From JAZKGA01 sp040386235 (GTDB lineage: Bacteria; Pseudomonadota; Alphaproteobacteria; Micavibrionales; Micavibrionaceae): DNA of 64,000 nucleotides. The position numbers and the translations under genes are program-made. Shown here piece by piece: positions 15,647 to 25,563 of the stretch. The stretch spans positions 124,001 through 188,000 of the forward strand of contig JAZKGA010000001.1 in the NCBI GenBank assembly GCA_040386235.1. The letters run 5' to 3'. The first letter of the stretch is position 1. Each line of letters begins with the position of its first letter. Under the pieces are notes generated by a model. It saw nothing but the letters and a program-made list of their open reading frames with translations, was not told where the DNA came from and ran no database searches.

Positions 15647-18463
15647 ATGTTCGATCCTCCTCACCTTCCTGCCCCCTCATCCCCCTCTACGGCCTGGCCC
15701 GTGTTGTTGCCCCATGCTGGCCGCGTTGTGCATTTTGATTCGACGACAGGGGGATTAGACAGTCTGACGCCTGCCACCTTGCCACGTTTCACAACACCGG
15801 TTCTGACATGCTATGCGCCCCCCTTGTATGCTGCGCTGGGTCAAAAAAGTGACGCGCTGCCCGTCTGTGCCGATATTCTGGAGCTTTACGCTTTTGTCTG
15901 CCCCGCAATACCCTGTCCCCCAACCGTTCTGGGCCTGGCGCATGTATTGGGCCATATGCCAAGTAATGCCCAGGATGACTGGGGAATTGAAGATGCAGCC
16001 ATGCTGCTGCCCGTTCTAACCGCCACCTTGCTGGATCGTGCTGGTCAATCGCCAGATGCACCGATAATGCGCGCCCTTTTGCCCTTGATGCAGGACTGGG
16101 CATGGTCCGATAAGCTACGCGGCGTTCTGGGCGATGCGGCTCCAGATAACCCGATTGTGACGCAGCTGTTGAACCGTCTGCAAACTTGGAAAGTGGCCCC
16201 GCCACGTCCCGAAACACCACAGATATCAATCAGTGCCGAGGAAGCCGCCACCCAACTTGATCTGTTGCGTGACACGCTTCATGGATCACGGCAAGAGGTG
16301 CGCGCGGACCAGAAGCGCTATGCGCAGGCTGTGGCGACAATTTTTGACCCTGCCGTTCAAAGCGGTGCGCCAAATGTGGTGCTGGCCGAAGCCGGAACGG
16401 GGGTCGGGAAAACATTGGGGTATCTGGCCCCCAGTATGGCTTGGTCGTCCCAAAGCGGTGGTCAGGTCTGGATTTCCACCTATACCCGCGCCTTGCAACG
16501 GCAAATCACCCAGGATTTGCAACGCCTGCAGCCTCAGGTTTCGCCTGATCCCAACACATCGTTCTTTGCGGTGCGCAAAGGGCGAGAGAATTACCTGTGC
16601 CTGCTGAACTTTGAAGACGCGACCCGTCGGATTGCGACCAGTCGCGCGCCGCGTGACTCTGTGCTGGCTGGCCTGGTGGCCCGCTGGATCAGCCTGACGA
16701 CAGACGGCGATATGACCGGCACGGATTTCCCTGCGTGGCTTAGCGGATTATTCGGCTATGGCGCGGTGCAATCCTTTGCCGATAAGCGGGGGGAATGCAT
16801 TTATGCTGGATGCCCGCATTTTTCCAGATGTTTTGGTGAACGTGCAATCCGCAAGGCCGATACGGCACAGATCGTCGTGTCAAACCATGCGCTGACCCTG
16901 TTGCAGGCGGGTGGCGCAACCCTGTCATCCACGCCCTTGCCGCCACATATGATCCTGGATGAAGGGCACCAGTTATTCCCTGCGTCGGACAGTCTCTTCA
17001 CGCTTGCCTTGTCGGGTCAGTCGGGCCAGGACCTGCGCCGCTGGCTGCTTGGCCCCGAAGACGGGTCGCGCAGCGCCAGATCCCGCCTGCGTGGCCTGAA
17101 ACGCCGCATTGAAGATATTTGCGCCACAGACCCTGAAAGTGAGAAGGCACTGCATGCCATTATCCAGCATGCTCGCATTTTACCCAGCCATGGATGGTCC
17201 AACCGTCTGCAAACCGGCGAACCGCTAGGCCCTTTTGAAACATTTCTGGGGTGCGTGCAAGATGCAATAATGACCCAGATTGACCCGAAAATGACCCATT
17301 ACGGGCATGAAGTGCTGGCCTATCCCGTCCCTGCGCCGGTCGCAGACTCGTTACCCGCATTGCACGCTGCCTTAACGCATCTGCAATCGGCCTTGGCCTG
17401 GCTGGCGCAACGCTGTCAGGACCGACTGGATGATGACACGGATGGCGACATGGATACGCAAATGCGCGACCGCCTGGCCTCTACCGCCCACAGCATCCGC
17501 ATTCGTATTAAAAATGGCGTTGGGGGATGGATCGCCATGGCGCAATCCCTGCGCGACAATACCCAAGATGCGCGGCAATTGATGTGGTACGCCATTCAAC
17601 GTGACGAAAACGCAATGCAGGATATCGGCGCCTATTGCGGCTGGATTGACCCGACTTTGCCCATGGCGGCATTACTGGCCCCACAGGCGCAGGGGATTGC
17701 GATTACGTCCGCGACCCTGCGGGACAAAGCGGTGGACAGTGACCCGGCCCTGGCGTGGCACGGTGCAAAAAGCCAGACAGGCGTGATGCATATGGCCGCC
17801 GACCCATCCCTGGTGACACTGCCCTCTCCGTTTGATTATGCGGCTCAAACCCGCGTCTTTGTCCTGAACGATGTCGCATATGACGATATAAATGCGCTGG
17901 CCCGTGCCTATGAGTCTCTGTTTCTGGCGGCGGGCGGCGGCGCATTGGGCCTGTTTACGGCGATCAGCCGGCTGCGCGAGGTACACAAACGCATCCAGGC
18001 CCCCTTACATGGGGCGGGCGTGAATTTATACGCCCAGCATATTGATCCCATGGATACCGGAACTTTGGTGGATATTTTCAGGCACGATACACATGCCTGC
18101 CTGTTGGGAACGGACGCGCTGCGCGACGGTGTTGACGTGCCGGGGGATGCGTTGCGTCTGTTGGTCTTTGATAAAATCCCATGGCCGCGCCCGACCCTGC
18201 TGCACCAGGCTCGCCGCGCCCATTTCGGCGGCCGCGCCTATGATGATCGCTTGACACGCTATCGGTTAAAGCAGGCCTATGGCCGATTGATCCGCCGGGC
18301 AGGCGATCATGGCGTATTTGTCCTGTGCGATGGGCCATTGCCCAGCAAATTGCAAGATGCGTTTCCGCCAGGGGTCAGTATTGAGCGTGTGGGATTGGCC
18401 GAGGCCGTTGCGGCGATTAAGCCGTTTTTACAAGGGCCAGAGACGCCTGTTTTGCCTGAATAA
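15647..18463 (+). CDS. DinG/Rad3-type ATP-dependent DNA helicase with Fe-S cluster
   Basis: Superfamily 2 helicase of the XPD/DinG branch. The 938-residue protein has Walker A AGTGVGKT (about residue 250), the DEGH form of motif II (ILDEGHQ), and motif VI QAYGRLIRRAGD. Four cysteines spread through ENYLC, GECIYAGC and SRC match the [4Fe-4S] site of XPD/DinG helicases. The N-terminal 200 residues are not recognised and make it longer than E. coli DinG. The role is likely unwinding of damaged or RNA:DNA hybrid substrates. Its last 47 bases overlap atpC on the opposite strand. Confidence 0.88.
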   Translation: MFDPPHLPAPSSPSTAWPVLLPHAGRVVHFDSTTGGLDSLTPATLPRFTTPVLTCYAPPLYAALGQKSDALPVCADILELYAFVCPAIPCPPTVLGLAHVLGHMPSNAQDDWGIEDAAMLLPVLTATLLDRAGQSPDAPIMRALLPLMQDWAWSDKLRGVLGDAAPDNPIVTQLLNRLQTWKVAPPRPETPQISISAEEAATQLDLLRDTLHGSRQEVRADQKRYAQAVATIFDPAVQSGAPNVVLAEAGTGVGKTLGYLAPSMAWSSQSGGQVWISTYTRALQRQITQDLQRLQPQVSPDPNTSFFAVRKGRENYLCLLNFEDATRRIATSRAPRDSVLAGLVARWISLTTDGDMTGTDFPAWLSGLFGYGAVQSFADKRGECIYAGCPHFSRCFGERAIRKADTAQIVVSNHALTLLQAGGATLSSTPLPPHMILDEGHQLFPASDSLFTLALSGQSGQDLRRWLLGPEDGSRSARSRLRGLKRRIEDICATDPESEKALHAIIQHARILPSHGWSNRLQTGEPLGPFETFLGCVQDAIMTQIDPKMTHYGHEVLAYPVPAPVADSLPALHAALTHLQSALAWLAQRCQDRLDDDTDGDMDTQMRDRLASTAHSIRIRIKNGVGGWIAMAQSLRDNTQDARQLMWYAIQRDENAMQDIGAYCGWIDPTLPMAALLAPQAQGIAITSATLRDKAVDSDPALAWHGAKSQTGVMHMAADPSLVTLPSPFDYAAQTRVFVLNDVAYDDINALARAYESLFLAAGGGALGLFTAISRLREVHKRIQAPLHGAGVNLYAQHIDPMDTGTLVDIFRHDTHACLLGTDALRDGVDVPGDALRLLVFDKIPWPRPTLLHQARRAHFGGRAYDDRLTRYRLKQAYGRLIRRAGDHGVFVLCDGPLPSKLQDAFPPGVSIERVGLAEAVAAIKPFLQGPETPVLPE

Positions 18464-18857
18464 CACCTAATGCCTTGCGCAAAGGCGCGGCGGCAATATC
18501 ATTCTCAGCCACATTGATCTGGGCGTGCAATGCGTCAACCGCAGTGTTCAACGCCTCAATCTGCAGGCTTGAAACCGGCACGGCCTCTTCCGCCAACAAA
18601 GTTAATTGCGCCGGTGTCACATCGGCAAAACCGCCTGCGACAAAGATAATTTCAGCCGGCGCGTGGGGCGCATCCTGAACCACAACCACGCCGTTTTTCA
18701 GCGCAGAGAGCAAAGGCATATGACCGGCACGCACGCCGAACTCACCTTCCACACCCGGGCACACCACCTGCCACACAGGGCGGGAGATCAGGCGTGCCTC
18801 TGGACTGATAAGGTCCAGAGTGAAACGGTCAGGAAGTGTGGATGCGGCATCGGCCAT
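18417..18857 (-). CDS. atpC: F1Fo ATP synthase epsilon subunit
   Basis: The epsilon subunit of the F1 central stalk couples rotation and inhibits ATP hydrolysis. The 146-residue protein has the beta-sandwich N-terminal domain (CPGVEGEFGVRAGHMPLLSAL is diagnostic) and a C-terminal helical hairpin rich in alanine. AAGGAC lies 9 bases before ATG 18857, and it is 12 bases downstream of atpD. It is the last gene of the operon, and its 3' end overlaps the opposing helicase gene with no visible terminator. Confidence 0.96.
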   Translation of the reverse strand: MADAASTLPDRFTLDLISPEARLISRPVWQVVCPGVEGEFGVRAGHMPLLSALKNGVVVVQDAPHAPAEIIFVAGGFADVTPAQLTLLAEEAVPVSSLQIEALNTAVDALHAQINVAENDIAAAPLRKALGVIQAKQASLALVKTA

Positions 18858-18869
18858 AGTATCGTGTCC

Positions 18870-20291
18870 TTATGCGGCTTCAGCAGCCATTTTCTGGGCT
18901 TTTTCCAGAACCTGGTCGATTGTACCCTGCATGTAGAAGGCAGATTCAGGGATGTGATCCAGATCGCCATCAACAATCATGCGGAAACCTTTGATTGTTT
19001 CATCCAATTGGACGAAGACGCCAGGTGTACCGGTGAATACTTCGGCCACGTGGAACGGCTGCGACAGGAAGCGCTGGATTTTCCGGGCGCGTGACACGAC
19101 CAGCTTGTCTTCTTCCGACAATTCATCCATGCCCAGAATGGCAATAATATCCTGCAGGGCTTTATAGGTTTGCAGGGTCCGCTGGACATCCATCGCGGTG
19201 CGATAGTGAACGTCACCGACAATACGTGGGTCAAGAATACGTGACGTTGAGTCAAGAGGGTCAACAGCCGGATAAATCCCCAGCTCGGCAATCTGGCGGG
19301 ACAGAACGGTCGTCGCATCAAGGTGCGAGAAGGTCGTGGCCGGTGCCGGATCAGTCAAGTCATCAGCCGGCACGTAAACGGCCTGAACCGAGGTGATCGA
19401 GCCTTTATTGGTAGAGGTAATGCGTTCCTGCAACGCGCCCATATCGGTCGCCAATGTTGGCTGATAACCAACCGCGGACGGAATACGACCCAGCAACGCG
19501 GACACTTCAGCCCCGGCCTGGGTGAAACGGAACACGTTATCCATAAAGAACAACACGTCCTGGCCTTCGGCGTCACGGAAATATTCGGCCATGGTCAAGC
19601 CCGTCAACGCCACCCGCGCCCGTGCGCCTGGAGGTTCGTTCATCTGGCCGTACACCAGCGCCGCTTTTGATTTCTCATGATCGCCGGGAATGATAACGCC
19701 GGATTCAATCATTTCGTGATACAGATCGTTCCCTTCGCGGGTCCGCTCGCCAACGCCTGCAAAAACGGATACGCCGCCATGGCCCTTAGCAATGTTGTTG
19801 ATCAGTTCCATAATTGTAACGGTCTTGCCAACGCCAGCACCACCGAACAAGCCGATTTTACCACCTTTGGCGTACGGGCACAGCAGGTCAACGACCTTGA
19901 TACCCGTTACCAGAACCTGGGTTTCGGATGATTGTTCGGCAAATGTCGGAGCAGGACGATGGATAGACCATTTCTCTTTGGTCTTAACGGCTTTGCCTTG
20001 GTCAATCACTTCGCCGATAACGTCGAAAATACGACCCTTGGTTTCGGCACCGACCGGAACAGTAATAGGGGCGCCCGTGTCCGTTACGGCTGTGCCACGC
20101 ACCATACCGTCCGTGCTGTCCATCGCGATACAGCGAACAGTATTATCACCCAGATGTTGTGCGACTTCCAACACCAGGCGCTTGCCTTCGTTTTGGGTTT
20201 CCAGGGCGTTCAAAATTGCTGGCACGTTGCCTTCGGGGAACGTCACGTCAATAACGGCGCCTAGAACCTGCGTAATCTGACCTTTTGCCAT
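18870..20291 (-). CDS. atpD: F1Fo ATP synthase beta subunit (catalytic)
   Basis: The beta subunit carries the catalytic nucleotide sites of F1. The 473-residue protein shows the P-loop GGAGVGKTV, the catalytic glutamate region GVGERTREGNDLY, and the C-terminal DELSEED motif as MDELSEEDK. AAGGAAG precedes ATG 20291. It lies 25 bases after atpG in the canonical H-A-G-D-C order. Confidence 0.99.
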   Translation of the reverse strand: MAKGQITQVLGAVIDVTFPEGNVPAILNALETQNEGKRLVLEVAQHLGDNTVRCIAMDSTDGMVRGTAVTDTGAPITVPVGAETKGRIFDVIGEVIDQGKAVKTKEKWSIHRPAPTFAEQSSETQVLVTGIKVVDLLCPYAKGGKIGLFGGAGVGKTVTIMELINNIAKGHGGVSVFAGVGERTREGNDLYHEMIESGVIIPGDHEKSKAALVYGQMNEPPGARARVALTGLTMAEYFRDAEGQDVLFFMDNVFRFTQAGAEVSALLGRIPSAVGYQPTLATDMGALQERITSTNKGSITSVQAVYVPADDLTDPAPATTFSHLDATTVLSRQIAELGIYPAVDPLDSTSRILDPRIVGDVHYRTAMDVQRTLQTYKALQDIIAILGMDELSEEDKLVVSRARKIQRFLSQPFHVAEVFTGTPGVFVQLDETIKGFRMIVDGDLDHIPESAFYMQGTIDQVLEKAQKMAAEAA

Positions 20292-20316
20292 TTTGCTTCT
20301 TCCTTTTCTGATCTAA

Positions 20317-21210
20317 TTAAACGGCTTCTGCGCCGGAGATGATTTCGATTAATTCTTTAGTGATGTAAGCCTGCCGTGCCCGGTTGTAATCCAGGGTCAG
20401 GCGTTTGATAAGGTCGCCTGCATTCCGGGTGGCGTTATCCATCGCCGTCATGCGGGCGGCTTGTTCCCCAGCGGCAGAGTCAATCATCGCGCGGAACACC
20501 TGGACACCAATGTTTTTCGGCAGTAAACCAGCCAGCAATTCGCCTTCATCCGGCTCAAACGTGTATGGCACAGGCGTGATCGCCGGAGCATTATCGTTGC
20601 TGACACTGGCCGTTGCAGTGAATGGGATAATTTGCTGCGCCACAGGTTTTTGCAGCAGGACAGACCGGAATTCGTTGTAAACAAGCGTAACAACATCGAA
20701 ATTCTGGCCAGCGAATTGTGCCAGGATGTACTGGGCAACCTGATCGGCGTCTTCGTATTGCACACGTTTCCGCGCGCCAAAACTGACAAAGCTGTCAACC
20801 ATCAGGCCTGGGAAAGTCCGGCGCAATCCATCACGCCCCTTACGCCCCACGCAACATATCTTCACATCCTTGCCCATATCTTGCAGGCGTTTGACCTCAG
20901 CCCGGACAAAGCGGATCAGGTTGGCGTTAAACCCGCCGCACAAACCGCGATCAGATGACATCACAACCAGTAAATGGCGCGTATCCTGTCCCGTTCCGAC
21001 CAGCAGGCGTGGCCCGGCACTGTTATTCTGGGCGGCGCTGGCCAGACGGGTCAGCATGGCCTGCATCGCGCGGGCATAAGGCTGACTGGCTTCCGCCTGC
21101 TCCTGTGCTTTACGCAGCTTGCTGGCCGCGACCATTTTCATGGCAGACGTGATTTTCCGCGTGGATTTCACGCTGGCAATACGGTCTCGATATTGCTTTA
21201 GGCTGGGCAT
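20317..21210 (-). CDS. atpG: F1Fo ATP synthase gamma subunit
   Basis: The gamma subunit is the rotating shaft of F1. At 297 residues it shows the conserved N-terminal helix (LKQYRDRIASVKSTRKITSAMKMVAASKLRKAQ), the MSSDRGLCGGFNANL core and the C-terminal helix MTAMDNATRNAGDLI with ITKELIEIISGAEA. AAGGACG precedes ATG 21210. It lies 12 bases after atpA. Confidence 0.99.
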   Translation of the reverse strand: MPSLKQYRDRIASVKSTRKITSAMKMVAASKLRKAQEQAEASQPYARAMQAMLTRLASAAQNNSAGPRLLVGTGQDTRHLLVVMSSDRGLCGGFNANLIRFVRAEVKRLQDMGKDVKICCVGRKGRDGLRRTFPGLMVDSFVSFGARKRVQYEDADQVAQYILAQFAGQNFDVVTLVYNEFRSVLLQKPVAQQIIPFTATASVSNDNAPAITPVPYTFEPDEGELLAGLLPKNIGVQVFRAMIDSAAGEQAARMTAMDNATRNAGDLIKRLTLDYNRARQAYITKELIEIISGAEAV

Positions 21211-21222
21211 CGATCGGCGTCC

Positions 21223-22782
21223 TTACGCGGCCTTGGCCGTGGCAGTCGCCCGGGCAACGAATTGCGATGTGTATTCCGCCAGGAAGGTGTTTAATCCTGC
21301 CTGCAACGCATCATCCAAGGCTTTTTTCGTGCCAATCGCTTCCAACAGTTCAGCCCCACGGGTCCGCAGGCTTTGCAGCAAGCCTGTTTCATAGGCGCTG
21401 ACATCATTAACGGCCACACCATCCAGATAACCGCGCGTTCCGGCATAAATCACCGCAACCTGTTCGGCCACTGTCAGAGGGGAGAACTGCGGTTGTTTCA
21501 ACAGCTGGGTCAGACGCTGACCGCGGGCGAGCAATTTCTGCGTCGCTGCATCCAGGTCAGAGGCAAACTGTGCAAATGCTTCCATTTCACGGTATTGCGC
21601 CAGTTCCAGTTTGATCGTCCCGGCAACCTGTTTCATGGCCTTGATCTGCGCGGCAGAACCAACGCGCGATACCGACAAACCGACAGAAATAGCCGGACGA
21701 ATGCCTTTATAGAACAAGCCCGTTTCCAGGAAGATCTGACCATCCGTAATCGAAATCACGTTGGTCGGGATATAGGCAGACACGTCACCTGCCTGCGTTT
21801 CGATGATCGGCAAGGCGGTTAAAGAGCCGGAGCCGTTTTCATCATTCAATTTCGCGGCGCGTTCCAGCAGGCGAGAGTGAATGTAGAATACATCACCTGG
21901 ATAGGCTTCACGGCCCGGTGGACGACGCAACAGCAAGGACATTTGGCGATACGCAACAGCCTGTTTCGACAAATCGTCATAAACAACCAGGCCGTGCATG
22001 CCATTGTCACGGAACCATTCACCCATCGCACATCCGGTGTAAGGTGCCAGGAACTGCATCGGGGCAGGATCAGATGCGGTGGCCGCAACGATGATCGAAT
22101 ACGCCATCGCGCCAGCTTCTTCCAATTCTTTTACCAGGCGTGCAACCGTCGAGCGTTTTTGGCCAATCGCAACGTAAATGCAGTACAAATGTTCTTTCAC
22201 ATTCGGGCCGGCATTGATGTATTTTTGATTGATGATTGTGTCAATCGCGACGGCGGTTTTACCTGTCTGACGGTCGCCAATAATCAATTCCCGTTGACCA
22301 CGGCCAATCGGCACAAGTGCATCAATCGCCTTGATCCCGGTTTGCATCGGTTCATGCACCGATTTCCGTGGAATGACCCCCGGCGCTTTCACTTCAACCA
22401 AACGGCTTTCTTTGGCCTTTAACGGGCCTTTGCCATCAATTGGATTGCCCAGCGCGTCAACAACGCGACCCAGCAATTCGCGGCCAACCGGCACTTGAAC
22501 AATCTGGCCGGTCCGCTTAACGCGGTCGCCTTCTTTAATTGCGCGGTCATCACCGAACAGAACCACCCCGACATTGTCAGTTTCCAGGTTCAGGGCCATC
22601 CCCTTCACCCCATTCGGGAATTCAACCATTTCGCCAGCTTTGACGTTATCAAGGCCGTAAATGCGTGCGACGCCATCGCCCACGCTTAAAACTTGCCCCT
22701 CTTCGGCCACAGAGGCCTGGGCATCAAAATTGGCGATACGATCGCGCAGGATTTGGGTCATTTCAGCGGCACGGAGTTCCAT
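21223..22782 (-). CDS. atpA: F1Fo ATP synthase alpha subunit
   Basis: The alpha subunit provides the regulatory nucleotide sites of F1. The 519-residue protein has the P-loop GDRQTGKTA and the conserved ASDPAPMQFLAPYTGCAMGEWFRDNG and PAISVGLSVSRVGSAAQ segments. AAGGAG is 8 bases before ATG 22782. It lies 14 bases after atpH. The Fo genes are not in this window, as expected for the split ATP synthase loci of alphaproteobacteria. Confidence 0.99.
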   Translation of the reverse strand: MELRAAEMTQILRDRIANFDAQASVAEEGQVLSVGDGVARIYGLDNVKAGEMVEFPNGVKGMALNLETDNVGVVLFGDDRAIKEGDRVKRTGQIVQVPVGRELLGRVVDALGNPIDGKGPLKAKESRLVEVKAPGVIPRKSVHEPMQTGIKAIDALVPIGRGQRELIIGDRQTGKTAVAIDTIINQKYINAGPNVKEHLYCIYVAIGQKRSTVARLVKELEEAGAMAYSIIVAATASDPAPMQFLAPYTGCAMGEWFRDNGMHGLVVYDDLSKQAVAYRQMSLLLRRPPGREAYPGDVFYIHSRLLERAAKLNDENGSGSLTALPIIETQAGDVSAYIPTNVISITDGQIFLETGLFYKGIRPAISVGLSVSRVGSAAQIKAMKQVAGTIKLELAQYREMEAFAQFASDLDAATQKLLARGQRLTQLLKQPQFSPLTVAEQVAVIYAGTRGYLDGVAVNDVSAYETGLLQSLRTRGAELLEAIGTKKALDDALQAGLNTFLAEYTSQFVARATATAKAA

Positions 22783-22796
22783 AGTGCTTTCTCCTT

Positions 22797-23420
22797 TTAA
22801 AACGAGTGTTGGTTGGCGTTCGCGGCACTGTTCAAGCCGCGGCGCATACGTTGCAGTTTGCCGGCGACCGAGTCATCAATAACCACGGAACCGACGCGAA
22901 TGGTTAACCCACCCAATAATGTTTTATCGACCGCGACATTCAACGCGACTTTCGCCCCCATCGCCTTTGTCAAAGCGGCGGCGATATCGGATTCCTGTGT
23001 CGCACTTAATTTATAAGCCGATGCCACGTCAGCTTGCAGAATGCCGCTATGCGCCGCCATCACCTTTGGAAACAGGGTGACAATCGCAGGCAAGACGTTA
23101 AGCCGGCCGTTATCAGCCAGGGTCCGCAGGAAATTAACGCTGACCTTATGCATTTTTGTTTTTTTAGCGACATCCAAAATAATCGCATCGCGCTGCGCAG
23201 CAGACAAAAGCGGGTGACGCACAAACGCCGCAAAATCACTTTTGCCGTCCAGCAACCCAGCAACTGACGCCATATCGGCAGCAACCGATTCGGTCGCTTT
23301 TTCCGTCAGGCAAACGTCAAGCAGGGCCTGCGCATATCGCAGGCCAATCTTGTTCATTTCGGCGGTCGCTTTTGCCACGTCTGGCGTCCATTCATTTTGG
23401 TTAATTAAGCTAGGGAGCAT
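22797..23420 (-). CDS. atpH: F1Fo ATP synthase delta subunit
   Basis: The delta subunit connects F1 to the peripheral stalk. It has the N-terminal signature RYAQALLDVC, the VNFLRTLADNGRLNVLP middle segment, and the C-terminal LLGGLTIRVGSVVIDDSVAGKLQ motif. Three starts are possible: the frame opens at 23507, ATG 23420 follows a run of seven Gs 8 bases away (207 residues), and ATG 23357 gives 186 residues, the family's usual length, without a Shine-Dalgarno. I use 23420. A TTGACA box lies just upstream and would favour the shorter form if it is the true promoter. First gene of the F1 operon, 46 bases after priA. Confidence 0.93.
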   Translation of the reverse strand: MLPSLINQNEWTPDVAKATAEMNKIGLRYAQALLDVCLTEKATESVAADMASVAGLLDGKSDFAAFVRHPLLSAAQRDAIILDVAKKTKMHKVSVNFLRTLADNGRLNVLPAIVTLFPKVMAAHSGILQADVASAYKLSATQESDIAAALTKAMGAKVALNVAVDKTLLGGLTIRVGSVVIDDSVAGKLQRMRRGLNSAANANQHSF

Positions 23421-23422
23421 GT

Positions 23423-23453
23423 AACATACCCCCCCGCCCTGCGCAAGTGTCAA
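23423..23453 (-). promoter_or_regulatory. Candidate promoter of the F1 ATPase operon
   Basis: On the minus strand, a perfect TTGACA box (23453-23448) is followed after 19 bases by TATGTT (23428-23423), in the short gap between priA and atpH. The spacer is longer than ideal and contains seven consecutive Gs. Transcription would begin within the first codons of the 23420 start. Confidence 0.35.
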
Positions 23454-23466
23454 TAAGGGCCAGCGG

Positions 23467-25485
23467 CTATAAAAAGTTATACGGATCGACATCCACGCGC
23501 AGATCAATCCCCTTCGGCAATGTCACGTTGGCCAATACCTGGCGCAACTTATCCTGACAGGGATATCCGCGGGCCGCCTGAAGCAGCAGCCGATGGCGGA
23601 AACGCCGCCGCAGACGGTACAACGGTGCCGGCGCGGGCCCCAAGCAGCGATAGTCACTGTCCCCCGGCAACTGGGCGGCCACGTCGCGTGCGGCCTGTGC
23701 CGTGGCGGTGGCATCCAGACCGGACACGATAATCGCAACCAGCCGTGTCATAGGCGGCATCATCGCCGCCTGACGTGACGCGGCTTCTGCATCCATAAAG
23801 GCATCGCGGTCACCCTTGGCCAGCGCCTGGATCACGCGTGATTCCGGCTGATACGTCTGGATGTAAACCTGTCCGGTCACACCTGCGATCCGGCCGGCGC
23901 GGCCCGCCACCTGCTGTAATAATTGAAAGCTGCGTTCTGCGGCGCGCAAATCACCGCCCTGCAACCCCATATCCGCGTCGATCACGCCCACGCATGTCAG
24001 GGCGGGCAGATGATGGCCCTTTGCGATGATCTGCGTGCCGACGATAACATCCACATCCTGATCATAAATCTGGGATAATTGGGCGTTCAAATCGGATTCC
24101 GTCATCGTCGTATCACTTGATAGCGTGGCGATCCGTGCCTGCGGCAGGAAAGTTTTCACTTCCTCCACAATTCGTTCAACCCCTGGGCCGAGGGCCGCCA
24201 ACGTCCCTTCTGCCTGACAGGATGGGCATGTGGCGGGCAGGCCCGCATTAAATCCGCAATAATGGCATTGCAGGCGGTTGCCATGACGGTGCATAACCAG
24301 GCACGTGCTGCAATTCGGGCATTCAATGCGATGGCCGCAATCGCGGCACAGCGTCAGGGGGGCATATCCGCGTCGGTTAAGGAACAGCAGGGATTGCTGA
24401 TTCTTCGCGCAGGCATTCACAACCGCTTGCCGCACTTTTTGCGAGATAAATTCGGCCTTGCTGGGCGGCTTGTCTACCCGCATATCGACCACGGTAATAT
24501 GGGGCAGGGTCGCGCCACCATAGCGGTGCGGCAGCGTGACATGCCTGTATTTGCCCGTCCAGACATTCTGCATCGTTTCCAGTGACGGGGTGGCCGAGGC
24601 CAGGATCACTGCGATCTTCTCATGAAAACCGCGCATGACTGCCATATCGCGCCCCTGATACATGACACCGTCATCCTGTTTGTACGCCGCGTCATGCTCC
24701 TCATCCACCACGATGCACCCCAGATTGGGAAAGGGCAGAAACAGGGCCGAGCGTGCGCCCACAACCACATCGCATTCACCCATTGCCACAGCGCGCAGGG
24801 TCTGCCGCCGCTGGGCTGGGGTCATATGCGAATGCCACGTTGCGGGCTGTGTCCCGAAATGCGCGGCGAAACGATCCAAGAAACGGCTGGTCAGCGCAAT
24901 TTCAGGCAGCAGGATCAGGACCTGGCGGCCCAGCCGCAGTGCCGTGGCAATCGCGGCGAAATACGTTTCGGTCTTCCCCGATCCTGTTACACCGTCCAGC
25001 ACCGTGACACTGTATGACTGGTCAGAAATCGCGTTACTCAGGCTGGTGGCCGCCGCGTCTTGCGCCGCCTCAAGCGTCATCGTGGCAAAGTCCGGATTGG
25101 CGGCATCAAAGCTGCGCGGACGGCGGCTCACCATCGCATCTAGCGCGGTTTTCTCGGAAAACGCCATGCGGCACACCAGGCCCAGCGGCGACATGGTATA
25201 AGCAGCAACCGCGTTTAGAAACGACATCATGGCCGGGCGCAAGGGCGGGAAATCATGAATATGCGACACCTGTTTCAACGCCGTGTCTGGCAGGGTACCC
25301 GCGCCACGTCCGATTACCACGCCACCTTCCTGACCTTTGGCAAAGGGCACGGTGACAACCTGGCCCACCACAACATTTTGATCCGGCGGCAACAGGTAAT
25401 CAAAGGCGCGATCCAGCGGCCGCGGCAGGACGACGGCAATACGTCCGGTCAAATGCAGCTGGGTGATATCAGGGGATGCGCTCAT
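23467..25485 (-). CDS. priA: Primosomal protein N' (replication restart helicase PriA)
   Basis: PriA recognises stalled forks and reloads the replicative helicase. From ATG 25485 it is 672 residues: a DNA-binding N-terminal domain (RPLDRAFDYLLP), Walker A GVTGSGKTE, DEEH in VVDEEHDAAYKQDD, the zinc-binding cysteines (CRDCGHRIECPNC and CHYCG...CPSC), and motif VI QVAGRAGR. The N-terminal domain is somewhat short: a 3'BD of about 100 residues precedes the helicase core. The frame is open to 25659, but that stretch overlaps the divergent DUF484 gene and shows no similarity. No clear Shine-Dalgarno was seen. Confidence 0.94.
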   Translation of the reverse strand: MSASPDITQLHLTGRIAVVLPRPLDRAFDYLLPPDQNVVVGQVVTVPFAKGQEGGVVIGRGAGTLPDTALKQVSHIHDFPPLRPAMMSFLNAVAAYTMSPLGLVCRMAFSEKTALDAMVSRRPRSFDAANPDFATMTLEAAQDAAATSLSNAISDQSYSVTVLDGVTGSGKTETYFAAIATALRLGRQVLILLPEIALTSRFLDRFAAHFGTQPATWHSHMTPAQRRQTLRAVAMGECDVVVGARSALFLPFPNLGCIVVDEEHDAAYKQDDGVMYQGRDMAVMRGFHEKIAVILASATPSLETMQNVWTGKYRHVTLPHRYGGATLPHITVVDMRVDKPPSKAEFISQKVRQAVVNACAKNQQSLLFLNRRGYAPLTLCRDCGHRIECPNCSTCLVMHRHGNRLQCHYCGFNAGLPATCPSCQAEGTLAALGPGVERIVEEVKTFLPQARIATLSSDTTMTESDLNAQLSQIYDQDVDVIVGTQIIAKGHHLPALTCVGVIDADMGLQGGDLRAAERSFQLLQQVAGRAGRIAGVTGQVYIQTYQPESRVIQALAKGDRDAFMDAEAASRQAAMMPPMTRLVAIIVSGLDATATAQAARDVAAQLPGDSDYRCLGPAPAPLYRLRRRFRHRLLLQAARGYPCQDKLRQVLANVTLPKGIDLRVDVDPYNFL

Positions 25486-25563
25486 CGCATTCAGGTATAA
25501 CAGCCAACCATCCGGCAACGCAAAGATGTTTTCGCACGGGCGCAAATCATGTACGCTGGACGC

